NCBI RefSeq assembly: GCF_029892045.1
Contig: NZ_CP120368.1
Coordinates: 3,225,501-3,289,500, forward strand
Origin: Sinorhizobium numidicum
GTDB lineage: Bacteria; Pseudomonadota; Alphaproteobacteria; Rhizobiales; Rhizobiaceae
Length of the DNA: 64,000 nt
Reading direction: 5' to 3'
The position numbers and the translations under genes were made by a program. Of this stretch, positions 35,292-43,810 are shown piece after piece (positions within the stretch are counted from its first letter, which is position 1; each line of letters starts with the position of its first letter). The notes beneath the pieces are model-generated. The model did not search any database. It saw nothing but the letters and a program-made list of their open reading frames with translations, and had not been told where the DNA came from.

Positions 35292-35333
35292 AGCAAGCCG
35301 AAACCCACCGCGGTTTCGGCTTGCTTTCTTTCT
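35292..35333 (+). terminator. Rho-independent terminator after the aldo/keto reductase gene
   Basis: Arms AGCAAGCCGAAACC and GGTTTCGGCTTGCT enclose CACCGC and are followed by TTCTTTCTT. Confidence 0.9.
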
Positions 35334-35396
35334 TCGCATTGCACAAAGTTCCCTTGAATGGCGGGCGAAGGACCCGCCATCGAGGGGAAATTCTGC

Positions 35397-38300
35397 ATGT
35401 CGATCAAGGCCAGTATCTACCACCTGACCCACTACACCTATGACCGGCCGGTAAGGCTCTCACCGCAAATCATCAGGCTGAAGCCGGCTGCACATTCCAA
35501 GCCCAAGGTCATCAGCCATTCACTGAAAGTCTCGCCGGCCAACCACTTCGTCAATTTGCAGCAAGATCCTTACGGCAACTACCTCGCCCGGTACGTTTTC
35601 CCCGATCCGGTGACGGAATTTAAGATCGAGGTCGACCTCGTCGCCGACATGACCGTCTACAATCCGTTCGATTTCTTCGTCGAGGAAGAGGCGGAGCACT
35701 GGCCGTTCCGCTATCCGGAAGAGCTGAGCGAGGATCTGAAGATCTACATGACGCCGGAGCCGATGGGGCCGTCGCTCTCCGCCTTCATGCAGACCGTGGA
35801 CCGCTCGCGCCAACGCACGATCGATATGGTGGTCGGCCTGAACGCGCGGCTCCAGCAGGAACTCGGCTACGTCATCCGCATGGAACCCGGCGTTCAGTCG
35901 GCGGAGGAGACGCTGAGCCTCGCTAGGGGCTCATGTCGCGATTCAAGCTGGCTGCTGGTGCAAATTCTTCGCAATCTCGGTTTTGCCGCTCGTTTCGTCT
36001 CCGGCTATCTCATTCAGCTCACGCCCGACCTGAAGGCGCTCGACGGTCCTTCCGGCACTGAATACGATTTCACCGACCTTCATGCCTGGGCCGAAGTCTA
36101 CCTGCCAGGCGCCGGATGGATCGGCCTCGATCCGACCTCCGGCCTGCTCACCGGCGAGAGCCATATTCCGCTGGCCGCGACACCGCATTATCGCAACGCC
36201 GCGCCGATTTCCGGCGGCTTTTCCGGCGATCCGGAAACGCAGTCCAACTTCGCCTTCGACATGAGGATAGCGCGTGTCGCCGAGCATCCGCGCATCACCA
36301 AGCCCTTCTCCGACGAGAGCTGGGAGGCGCTGAATGCGCTCGGTGAGGAGGTCGATCGCGTGCTCGCCGAGAACGACGTGCGGCTCACGATGGGCGGCGA
36401 GCCGACCTTCGTATCGATCGACGACTTCGAATCCGAGGAGTGGAATACCGATGCCGTCGGTCCGACCAAACGCGAAAAGGCGGACGGGCTCATCCGGCGG
36501 CTGCGTGAGCGCTTCGCACCCGGCGGTTTTCTCCATTACGGCCAAGGCAAGTGGTATCCCGGCGAGAGCCTCCCGCGTTGGACCTTCTCGCTCTACTGGC
36601 GCAGAGACGGCCTGCCGATCTGGCAGCGGCCCGAGCTGATCGCGGAGGAAAGAGGCCGGCACGATGTCACCGAACAGGATGCCGAGCGCCTGCTCGTCGC
36701 GATCGCCGGCGAACTCGATGTGCCGGCCGACATGGTCGTTCCGGCCTATGAGGACCCGGCCGAATGGATCGTCAAGGAAGCGAACCTTCCGAACAATGTC
36801 GATCCGGCCAACTCGAAGCTCAAGGATCCCGAGGAGCGCAATCGTCTCGCCCGTGTCTTCGAACGCGGCTTGACGATACCGAGCGGCTACGTGCTGCCGG
36901 TGCAGGCCTGGAATGCACGTGCCTCAGCTGTGCAATGGGTCAGCGAGAAATGGAAAACCCGGCGCGGCCGCCTCTTCCTTGTGCCGGGAGACAGTCCGGT
37001 CGGCTACCGTCTGCCGCTCGGCTCACTGCCTTACATCGCTCCTTCGTCCTATCCCTACGTCAATCCTGTCGATCCGACCGTTCCGCGTAACGACCTGCCC
37101 GATTTCGCCGAAGAAAAAGGGCGGGCGCAGCAATCACGCTTCCAGCCATCGGAGGCGCCGCAGACGCCGCTGCCGCCCTCTCGCGATGACATTGCTGGAG
37201 CCGTACGTACGGCGATCAGCGTCGAGCCGCGCGACGGCAGGCTCTGCGTCTTCATGCCGCCGACCACGAGCATCGAGGAATATCTGGATCTGATCGCCTC
37301 GACGGAGCGCGCCGCAGCAGAACTTGGGCTGGCGGTGCATATCGAAGGCTATCCGCCGCCCCATGACGAACGCATCAATGTCATCCGCGTCGCGCCTGAC
37401 CCCGGCGTGATCGAGGTCAACATCCACCCGGCCGCGAACTGGCGGGAATGCGTCGACATCACCACGGCGATCTACGAGGAGGCGCGCCAAGGCCGGCTCG
37501 GCGCCGACAAGTTCATGATCGACGGCCGCCACACCGGGACGGGCGGCGGCAACCATGTGGTGGTCGGCGGGCGCAATCCCAACGACAGCCCTTTCCTGCG
37601 TCGCCCGGATCTGTTGAAGAGCATCGTGCTTCATTGGCAGCGCCATCCCTCCCTTTCCTATCTCTTTTCCGGCCTCTTCATAGGACCGACCAGCCAGGCG
37701 CCACGCATTGACGAGGCGCGCCACGATTCGCTCTATGAACTGGAAATTGCCTTGGCGCAGGTGCCGCCGCCCGGCACGGACCGCATGCCGCCCCTGCCCT
37801 GGCTGGTCGATCGGCTGTTCCGAAACCTGCTTGTCGACGTCACCGGCAACACGCATCGGTCGGAAATCTGCATCGACAAGCTGTTTTCGCCGGACGGACC
37901 GACTGGGCGGCTCGGCTTGATCGAGTTCCGCGGCTTCGAGATGCCGCCAAACGCGCGCATGTCGCTGGCGCAGCAATTGCTCGTCCGCGCTCTCATCGCG
38001 CGCTCCTGGAAAAGCCCGGTCGAAGGCGGCTTCGTGCGCTGGGGCACGACGTTACATGACCGCTTCATGCTGCCGCACTATGTCTGGCAGGATTTTCTCG
38101 ACGTCCTCTCGGATCTGCGCGCCCATGGCTTCGATCTGCGTCCCGAATGGTTCGACGCCCAGCTCGAATTCCGCTTCCCCTTCTGCGGCGAGGTCGAATA
38201 CGCGGCCGCCAAGCTGGAAATCCGCCAAGCCCTCGAACCCTGGCACGTGATGGGCGAACAAGGCGCGATCGGAGGTACCGTACGTTATGTCGATTCCTCG

Positions 38301-38723
38301 ATCGAACGATTGCAGGTGAAGCTCGAGACCGCCAATCCGGATCGCTATACGGTCACCTGCAACGGTCGCCCGGTGCCGCTCTCGAAGGCGGGCACCAGTG
38401 GCGTCGCCGTCGCCGGCGTCCGCTACAAGGCCTGGCAGCCGGCATCCGGTCTGCATCCGGTGTTGCCGGTCAACACTCCCCTCACATTCGACATTTATGA
38501 TACATGGTCGAATCGGGCGATCGGCGGCTGCGTCTATCATGTGGCGCATCCGGGCGGACGCCACTATGAGACATTTCCGGTCAACGGCAACGAGGCCGAG
38601 GCACGCCGACTGGCACGCTTCGAACCCTGGGGCCACACCGCAGGCGTCTATCGGCTCCGACCGGAGACGCCGTCGGCGGAATTTCCCCTGACGCTCGATT
38701 TGAGGCGTCCGGCAGGAGTGTAG
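35397..38723 (+). CDS. Transglutaminase-like domain fused to DUF2126 amidoligase
   Basis: A protein of 1108 residues. Residues 1-85 form the bacterial transglutaminase N-terminal region ([18 protein letters not shown]). A transglutaminase-like protease fold follows, with a likely triad C180 (RGSCRDSS), H229 (DLHAWAEV) and D245 (GLDPTSG). From about residue 320 a DUF2126 domain begins ([56 protein letters not shown]), which comparative genomics places among COOH-NH2 ligases of the glutamine-synthetase-like fold. There is no signal peptide, so it is cytoplasmic. The family is taken to form and process amide or peptide bonds on an unknown product. The next gene starts directly after its stop. 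Confidence 0.88.
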   Translation: MSIKASIYHLTHYTYDRPVRLSPQIIRLKPAAHSKPKVISHSLKVSPANHFVNLQQDPYGNYLARYVFPDPVTEFKIEVDLVADMTVYNPFDFFVEEEAEHWPFRYPEELSEDLKIYMTPEPMGPSLSAFMQTVDRSRQRTIDMVVGLNARLQQELGYVIRMEPGVQSAEETLSLARGSCRDSSWLLVQILRNLGFAARFVSGYLIQLTPDLKALDGPSGTEYDFTDLHAWAEVYLPGAGWIGLDPTSGLLTGESHIPLAATPHYRNAAPISGGFSGDPETQSNFAFDMRIARVAEHPRITKPFSDESWEALNALGEEVDRVLAENDVRLTMGGEPTFVSIDDFESEEWNTDAVGPTKREKADGLIRRLRERFAPGGFLHYGQGKWYPGESLPRWTFSLYWRRDGLPIWQRPELIAEERGRHDVTEQDAERLLVAIAGELDVPADMVVPAYEDPAEWIVKEANLPNNVDPANSKLKDPEERNRLARVFERGLTIPSGYVLPVQAWNARASAVQWVSEKWKTRRGRLFLVPGDSPVGYRLPLGSLPYIAPSSYPYVNPVDPTVPRNDLPDFAEEKGRAQQSRFQPSEAPQTPLPPSRDDIAGAVRTAISVEPRDGRLCVFMPPTTSIEEYLDLIASTERAAAELGLAVHIEGYPPPHDERINVIRVAPDPGVIEVNIHPAANWRECVDITTAIYEEARQGRLGADKFMIDGRHTGTGGGNHVVVGGRNPNDSPFLRRPDLLKSIVLHWQRHPSLSYLFSGLFIGPTSQAPRIDEARHDSLYELEIALAQVPPPGTDRMPPLPWLVDRLFRNLLVDVTGNTHRSEICIDKLFSPDGPTGRLGLIEFRGFEMPPNARMSLAQQLLVRALIARSWKSPVEGGFVRWGTTLHDRFMLPHYVWQDFLDVLSDLRAHGFDLRPEWFDAQLEFRFPFCGEVEYAAAKLEIRQALEPWHVMGEQGAIGGTVRYVDSSIERLQVKLETANPDRYTVTCNGRPVPLSKAGTSGVAVAGVRYKAWQPASGLHPVLPVNTPLTFDIYDTWSNRAIGGCVYHVAHPGGRHYETFPVNGNEAEARRLARFEPWGHTAGVYRLRPETPSAEFPLTLDLRRPAGV

Positions 38724-41132
38724 ATGGCGAAGAAGCAGGCGGCAGAGGCAGCAGACAAAGGCCAGTTCGATGGCGACCCGGTGTTCGGCTATCGGGCCTT
38801 GCCGGGAATTGCCGACGAGATGCTCGACCCGAACGGCAATGTCCGCCCGGTGTGGCAGCGGCTGCTCGCAACGCTCGGCCGCATGGACGAAACGGACCTC
38901 GCCAACCGCTTTGCCCGTGCCGATCGCTACCTGCGCGACGCCGGCGTCTTTTATCGCGCCTACGGCAAGGAAAGTTCCGAGCGAAGCTGGCCGCTGTCGC
39001 ATGTTCCCGTGCTGATCGACGAAGCCGAATGGGCGGCCGTTTCACAGGGCCTTGTTCAGCGGGCCGAACTCCTGGAGCGGGTGGTCGCCGATATCTACGG
39101 CGAAAACCGGCTCGTCCAGGAAGGACTGCTGCCCCCCGCGCTCGTCGCTTCCAATCCGGAGTTCCTGCGGCCGCTGGTCGGCATCGAGCCGGCCGACGGA
39201 CATTTCCTGCACTTCTGTTCCTTCGAGATCGGACGCGGACCCGACGGCAATTGGTGGGTGCTTTCCGATCGAACCGAGGCGCCGTCGGGAGCAGGTTTCG
39301 CTCTCGAAAACCGGGTGGCGACGACGCGCGCCTTTTCCAACCTCTATGCCGAAACGCACGTGCACCGGCTGGCTGGCTTCTTCGGCGCCTTCCGCGATAC
39401 GCTGCAGGCACGCAAGCAGCACCCGGACGACCGTATTGCCGTTCTCTCACCGGGTATCGCCAACGAAACCTATTTCGAACATGCCTATATTGCCCGCTAC
39501 CTCGGCTTCATGCTTCTCGAAGGCGAGGACCTCACGGTGGTGGGCGGCAAGGTCATGGTCAGAACGGTTGCCGGCCTCAAGCCGGTCGGCGTGCTCTGGC
39601 GCCGCCTCGATGCCGCCTTCGCCGACCCGCTGGAACTCAATCAGTCTTCTCACATCGGCACCCCCGGCATTGTCGAAGCGCTGAGGGCGGGCTCGGTTTC
39701 GATCGTCAATGCTCTCGGCACCGGTATTCTGGAGACGCGCGCCTTTCTCGCCTTCATTCCGGCGATCTGCCGTCACCTGCTTGGCGAGGAGCAGAAGCTG
39801 CCGTCGATCGCCACCTGGTGGTGTGGACAACAGTCGGAGCGCGAGCACGTCGCCGCCAACATCGAAGGCATGGTGATCGGGCCTGCCTATTCGACGCGTC
39901 CCTTCTTCGATGACAACGGCCAGTCGGTGCTCGGCGCCTCTCTCCGCGAGACGGCCAAAAGCTCCGTTTCCGAGTGGCTCACGGCCGAGGGCGGCAAGCT
40001 GGTGGGCCAGGAGGTCGTCACGCTCTCCACGACACCGGCCTGGGTGCACGGGCGCTTAATGCCCCGCCCGATGAGCTTGCGGGTCTTTGCCGCGAGGACG
40101 CGCAATGGCTGGCAGATCATGCCGGGCGGCTTCGCCCGCATCGGTTCCGGCGACGACGTAGCGGCGATCGCGATGCAGGCCGGCGGTACAGCGGCCGATG
40201 TCTGGATCGTCAGCGACAAGCCCGTCGAGCGCACGACGCTGTTGCCGGCCGAGGAAAGCTTCACCCGCAACATGCCGGGCAGCCTGCCGAGCCGCGCCGC
40301 AGACAATCTCTTCTGGCTCGGCCGCTATATCGAGCGCGCGGAAGGCGCGCTCAGGATTCTGCGCGCCTGGCACGGGCGCTTTGCCGAAGCCGCCGACCCG
40401 AACATGCCGCTCTTGAAGGACGTCACGGACTATCTGGCCGCCCTTGACATCAATGCGCGCCAACCGGTGCCGGACAGTCTGCTTGCCAATATCGACAGCG
40501 CGCTCTTCAGCGCCGGCAACATCCGCGACCGGTTCTCGCCCGACGGGTGGTTGGCCCTCAACGATCTGTCGAAAACGGCGCGAAAGTTCCACGCGACCGT
40601 CCAGGCGGGCGATGACGCCACCCACGCAATGACCATCCTGCTGCGCAAGCTCGCGGGCTTCGCCGGTCTCGTGCACGAAAATATGTACCGCTTCACCGGC
40701 TGGCGGTTCCTGTCGGTCGGGCGCTACATCGAGCGCGGGCTGCACATGACCCGGCTGCTCGGGCACATGTCCGGACCTGAGGCTCCCGATGGAGCCTACG
40801 ACATGCTGCTCGAGATCGGCGACAGCGTCATGACGCACCGCCGCCGCTACAACGTCAATACGGCGGCATTGACTGTAACCGATCTGCTTGCGCTCGACCC
40901 GCTCAACCCGCGCTCGGTCCTCTACCAGTTGAACGAGATCAAGACGGAGGTCGAACTCCTGCCGAACGCCTTCGTCAACGGCCAGATGTCGCCCTTCTAT
41001 CGGGAAACGATGCGGCTGCATTCCGGCCTTGCGGTGATGACGCCGGAAACGATGAACGTCACCGTTTACAAGCGGCTGGAGCAGGATCTCGAAAAGCTCT
41101 CCGATCTGCTCGCCCAAACCTATCTCGGCTAG
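38724..41132 (+). CDS. Circularly permuted ATP-grasp plus alpha-E domain protein
   Basis: A protein of 802 residues. The first about 500 residues are a circularly permuted ATP-grasp ligase (former DUF404/DUF407; LERVVADIYGENRLVQEGLLP, HFCSFEIGRGPDGNWWVLSD in two parts, TRPFFDDNGQSVLG). The last about 290 form the alpha-E helical domain (former DUF403; RAADNLFWLGRYIERAEGALR in two parts, RYNVNTAALTVTDLL). ATP-grasp ligases join a carboxylate to an amine through an acyl-phosphate. The alpha-E domain is found almost only with this ligase and transglutaminases. The ATG abuts the stop of the preceding gene, implying translational coupling. Confidence 0.88.
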   Translation: MAKKQAAEAADKGQFDGDPVFGYRALPGIADEMLDPNGNVRPVWQRLLATLGRMDETDLANRFARADRYLRDAGVFYRAYGKESSERSWPLSHVPVLIDEAEWAAVSQGLVQRAELLERVVADIYGENRLVQEGLLPPALVASNPEFLRPLVGIEPADGHFLHFCSFEIGRGPDGNWWVLSDRTEAPSGAGFALENRVATTRAFSNLYAETHVHRLAGFFGAFRDTLQARKQHPDDRIAVLSPGIANETYFEHAYIARYLGFMLLEGEDLTVVGGKVMVRTVAGLKPVGVLWRRLDAAFADPLELNQSSHIGTPGIVEALRAGSVSIVNALGTGILETRAFLAFIPAICRHLLGEEQKLPSIATWWCGQQSEREHVAANIEGMVIGPAYSTRPFFDDNGQSVLGASLRETAKSSVSEWLTAEGGKLVGQEVVTLSTTPAWVHGRLMPRPMSLRVFAARTRNGWQIMPGGFARIGSGDDVAAIAMQAGGTAADVWIVSDKPVERTTLLPAEESFTRNMPGSLPSRAADNLFWLGRYIERAEGALRILRAWHGRFAEAADPNMPLLKDVTDYLAALDINARQPVPDSLLANIDSALFSAGNIRDRFSPDGWLALNDLSKTARKFHATVQAGDDATHAMTILLRKLAGFAGLVHENMYRFTGWRFLSVGRYIERGLHMTRLLGHMSGPEAPDGAYDMLLEIGDSVMTHRRRYNVNTAALTVTDLLALDPLNPRSVLYQLNEIKTEVELLPNAFVNGQMSPFYRETMRLHSGLAVMTPETMNVTVYKRLEQDLEKLSDLLAQTYLG

Positions 41133-41244
41133 AGCGGGATGAGGAAAAGTGTCTGCGGTTTTCCGCCCGCGTCCCGCTCTAACTTAGTAGAATCGATGAT
41201 GTTTATGATTTTGGGTCGATTCGATCCAAAATCATCGTGATCTA
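41131..41244. repeat. Two dispersed rhizobial repeats between the ATP-grasp and transglutaminase genes
   Basis: The first unit (41131-41180) has arms AGAGCGGGA/TCCCGCTCT around GATGAGGAAAAGTG and GCGGTTTTCCGC. The second (41195-41243) has GATTTTGG/CCAAAATC around a TCGATTCGAT centre and ends ATCATCGTGATC. Relatives are at 2547-2586 (first type), and at 19720-19767 and 4156-4185 (second type). They break the operon spacing and may affect expression of the last gene. Confidence 0.7.
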
Positions 41245-41262
41245 ATGGAGGGCGGCGTTCCG

Positions 41263-42141
41263 ATGCTCTACGACATCAACTTGAAGATCACCTATGGCTA
41301 CGAGGTTCCTGTCGTCGGCGGGCGTCATCTCGTGCGCGTTCTGCCGGCGTCGATTCCCGGTCGCCAGCGCCTCGTCGCGGGATCGGTGACCTGCCAGCCG
41401 CCCCCCGGCGAGCGGGTGGAAAGTCTCGATTTCTTCGCCAATCCCACCACGTCAATCCTGTTCCGCTCGGTGCACGATCATTTGATCATTCGCATGCAGG
41501 CGCGCGTCCAGGCGGAGGCGCCGGCGCTCATCGCCGATCTCTCGCCACCGCTTGCCGGGTTGCCGCCGCAACTTGCCGCATGCTGGACGGTCGATGCCGA
41601 CTCCCCCCACCATTTCGTCGGACCGAGCCCGCTCCTAACGGAGGTGCCGGAGATCGCCGCCTATGCGCGCGCGATCGTCGACGAGGGAATGACCGTGCGG
41701 CAGATCGGCACCGCCATCTGCGACCGTGTCCATCGCGACTTCGCCTACGATACCGAGGCGACGACCGTCAGCACGACGCCTGCCGAGGCTTTCAGGCTGA
41801 AGCGTGGCGTGTGCCAGGATTTCACCCACGTGATGATCGTCGCCCTTCGCAGCCTCGGCATTCCGGCCGGCTATGTCAGCGGTTTCCTGCGGACCTTGCC
41901 CCCGCCCGGCAAGGAGCGGCTCGAGGGAGCCGATGCGATGCATGCCTGGGTCCGCTTCTGGTGCGGCAGCGCGGGCGGCTGGATGGAGCTCGACCCGACG
42001 AACAACATTCCGGCAGGCACGGACCACATCGTCGTCGGCCACGGCCGCGACTATGGTGACGTGGCACCGGTCATCGGCGTGCTCAAGAGCTATGGCAGCC
42101 AAACGACGGAACAAGCCGTCGACGTTATCCCCGTCGGGTGA
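41263..42141 (+). CDS. Transglutaminase-like cysteine protease-fold protein
   Basis: A protein of 292 residues with the bacterial transglutaminase N-terminal region (YDINLKITYGYEVPV) and a transglutaminase core with a likely triad C184 (KRGVCQDFTHV), H227 (DAMHAWVRF) and D244 (MELDPTNN). It has no signal peptide. This family usually travels with the ATP-grasp/alpha-E and DUF2126 genes and often with the Anbu proteasome-like peptidase, which is absent here. It may hydrolyse or transfer the amide bonds made by the partner ligases. ATG 41263 gives the homologous start; ATG 41245 overlaps the upstream repeat. Confidence 0.85.
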   Translation: MLYDINLKITYGYEVPVVGGRHLVRVLPASIPGRQRLVAGSVTCQPPPGERVESLDFFANPTTSILFRSVHDHLIIRMQARVQAEAPALIADLSPPLAGLPPQLAACWTVDADSPHHFVGPSPLLTEVPEIAAYARAIVDEGMTVRQIGTAICDRVHRDFAYDTEATTVSTTPAEAFRLKRGVCQDFTHVMIVALRSLGIPAGYVSGFLRTLPPPGKERLEGADAMHAWVRFWCGSAGGWMELDPTNNIPAGTDHIVVGHGRDYGDVAPVIGVLKSYGSQTTEQAVDVIPVG

Positions 42142-42317
42142 CCCGAAATGGCACACCCTGTTCCATTTTCAGACGGCCGAATGTCGCTAGAGCCCGGTAA
42201 AATCAAGGGTTTTCCGGCAAATCACTAAAATTGAAATAGTCGCCTGAACCCAATTGAAATTTATCGCCGCTAATGTCGCACCCGAGCTTGCAATGTGTTC
42301 TCTCGAGGTGTCCGAAT

Positions 42318-43592
42318 ATGGGAAGACGATCCACTGTAGGCCGATCCTTCATGACGATGCTGAAGGATCGGGGCGGCAATTTCGGTATGATGACGGCGCT
42401 GGTCGCGCCGCTGCTTCTGGCGGTCGGCGGCGTTTCCATCGACATGGCCAACATGCTGATGACAAAGAACCAGCTTCAGGATGCGACCGACGCGGCAGCC
42501 CTTGCAGCGGCGTCCGCACTCGTATCCGATGAAAAACCGGACATCGAAACGGCCAAGACGATCGCGCGCAAATTCCTGAAGACTCAGATGGCCGGCACGA
42601 GCTCGGCAGACGTCCCCGGAGAGGGAGCCACCATGGCAGCCGCAAACACCACGCCGGCTTCGACCACGCCAAATTGGGACGACGTCAACACGTCGGAAGT
42701 TGTCATTACCGAAGTGCCCAACGGCGCGAAGGGAAAGTCGTTTAAGGTTTCGGTGGTGAACAAGCACCTGCTTCAGTTCAACGCCATGACGCGTCTGCTC
42801 GGTAAAAATTCCATCGAGCTTCAAACCAGCTCGACGGCCGAAAGCGCGACTGAGAGCAAGAACGCCATTTCGATGTACCTCGTGCTCGATCGCTCGGGTT
42901 CGATGGCATGGAAAACCGATACCATCGACAAGACCCGGACAAAGTGCATCAACTGGACCGCGTCGAACTGGGGAAATTCGTACGTGAAGGAGACCAGTCC
43001 GTGCTACGTCGACAAGATCACCACTCTAAAGTCGGCGGTCGAAAAGCTGTTCACGCCGCTAGCAAAAGTGGATCCCGACAACGAGTACCTCCGCGTGGGT
43101 ACAGTCGCCTACAACAACAGGCAGGACAAGCCCTCGAATTTGACGTGGGGCACGAAAGATGCGTCCGACTATGTTGAGGCCCTCAGCGCGACTGGAGGAA
43201 CCGATTCGAGCTCGGCTTTTGACGCAGCCGTGGACGAATTGCTGCTGGATAGTGAGAATGAGGCCCATCTGGCCAAGAACGGGCAAACTCCGGAAAAATA
43301 CATCGTCTTCATGACCGATGGCGAAAATACGAGCTACAACGGCAGAACTTCGGCCCGCGACCAGGAAAAGGCGGACTCAGTCACCAAAGCGGCTTGCACA
43401 ACGGCAAAAAACAGCGGCATTGCGGTCTTCACCGTGGCCTTCATGGCACCGCAACGAGGCAAGGATCTGTTGAAGGCCTGTGCGACTTCGCTCGACCATT
43501 ACAAGGAAGCCGACGACGCTGCGGCACTCGTTTCGGAATTCGAGAAGATCGGCCAAAAGGCTGCCGCGATGACGGCGCGCCTGACGAAATAA
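42318..43592 (+). CDS. TadG-like pilus-assembly protein with von Willebrand A domain
   Basis: A protein of 424 residues. The N-terminus has the TadE/TadG pattern: a short basic stretch (MLKDRGGNF), one membrane helix (MMTALVAPLLLAVGGVSIDM) and the LQDATDAAALAAA motif. From about residue 185 a VWA domain follows, with a complete metal site D191-x-S193-x-S195 (DRSGSM) and MTDGEN. Such proteins sit in the inner membrane with the VWA part outside. Flp/Tad pilus genes are not present in this window, so it may serve a distant tad cluster or be independent. A terminator follows; it is not part of the glg operon. Confidence 0.85.
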   Translation: MGRRSTVGRSFMTMLKDRGGNFGMMTALVAPLLLAVGGVSIDMANMLMTKNQLQDATDAAALAAASALVSDEKPDIETAKTIARKFLKTQMAGTSSADVPGEGATMAAANTTPASTTPNWDDVNTSEVVITEVPNGAKGKSFKVSVVNKHLLQFNAMTRLLGKNSIELQTSSTAESATESKNAISMYLVLDRSGSMAWKTDTIDKTRTKCINWTASNWGNSYVKETSPCYVDKITTLKSAVEKLFTPLAKVDPDNEYLRVGTVAYNNRQDKPSNLTWGTKDASDYVEALSATGGTDSSSAFDAAVDELLLDSENEAHLAKNGQTPEKYIVFMTDGENTSYNGRTSARDQEKADSVTKAACTTAKNSGIAVFTVAFMAPQRGKDLLKACATSLDHYKEADDAAALVSEFEKIGQKAAAMTARLTK

Positions 43593-43616
43593 ACCTTCAC
43601 TTTCGGCAATTGTGGA

Positions 43617-43652
43617 ATGCCGTCCGGCGCCGCCGGGCGGCATTTTTCTTTA
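43617..43652 (+). terminator. Rho-independent terminator after the VWA gene
   Basis: Stem ATGCCG-T-CCGG / CCGG-G-CGGCAT with a GC-rich loop, followed by TTTTTCTTTA. Confidence 0.88.
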
Positions 43653-43730
43653 TGTGCAAATTCCGAAATATTTGCCGCATATGGGTCGACCGACAAGCAC
43701 TCGTTGTTTTAAACCTTTTAAAAACATCTG

Positions 43731-43759
43731 TTGCAAGCGCTTCGGATCGATGCATAAAT
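43731..43759 (+). promoter_or_regulatory. Candidate promoter and operator of the glg operon
   Basis: TTGCAA (43731-43736) and an extended -10 TGCATAAAT (43751-43759) are 17 bases apart, about 60 bases before the glgP start. The perfect 8-base palindrome AAGCGCTT (43735-43742) overlaps the -35 box and resembles the centre of LacI-family operators. Suggestive only. Confidence 0.4.
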
Positions 43760-43810
43760 TGCCGCTATCCCCGGTCTGCTCCGACCTGCGGCTCCCAAAC
43801 GCAAAAGGGT

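Noticed and set aside
35397..42141. Amidoligase cluster as a phage-defence island
   Set aside because: No defence-type neighbours, no mobile-element traces and codon use like the chromosome; a housekeeping or metabolic role is more likely.
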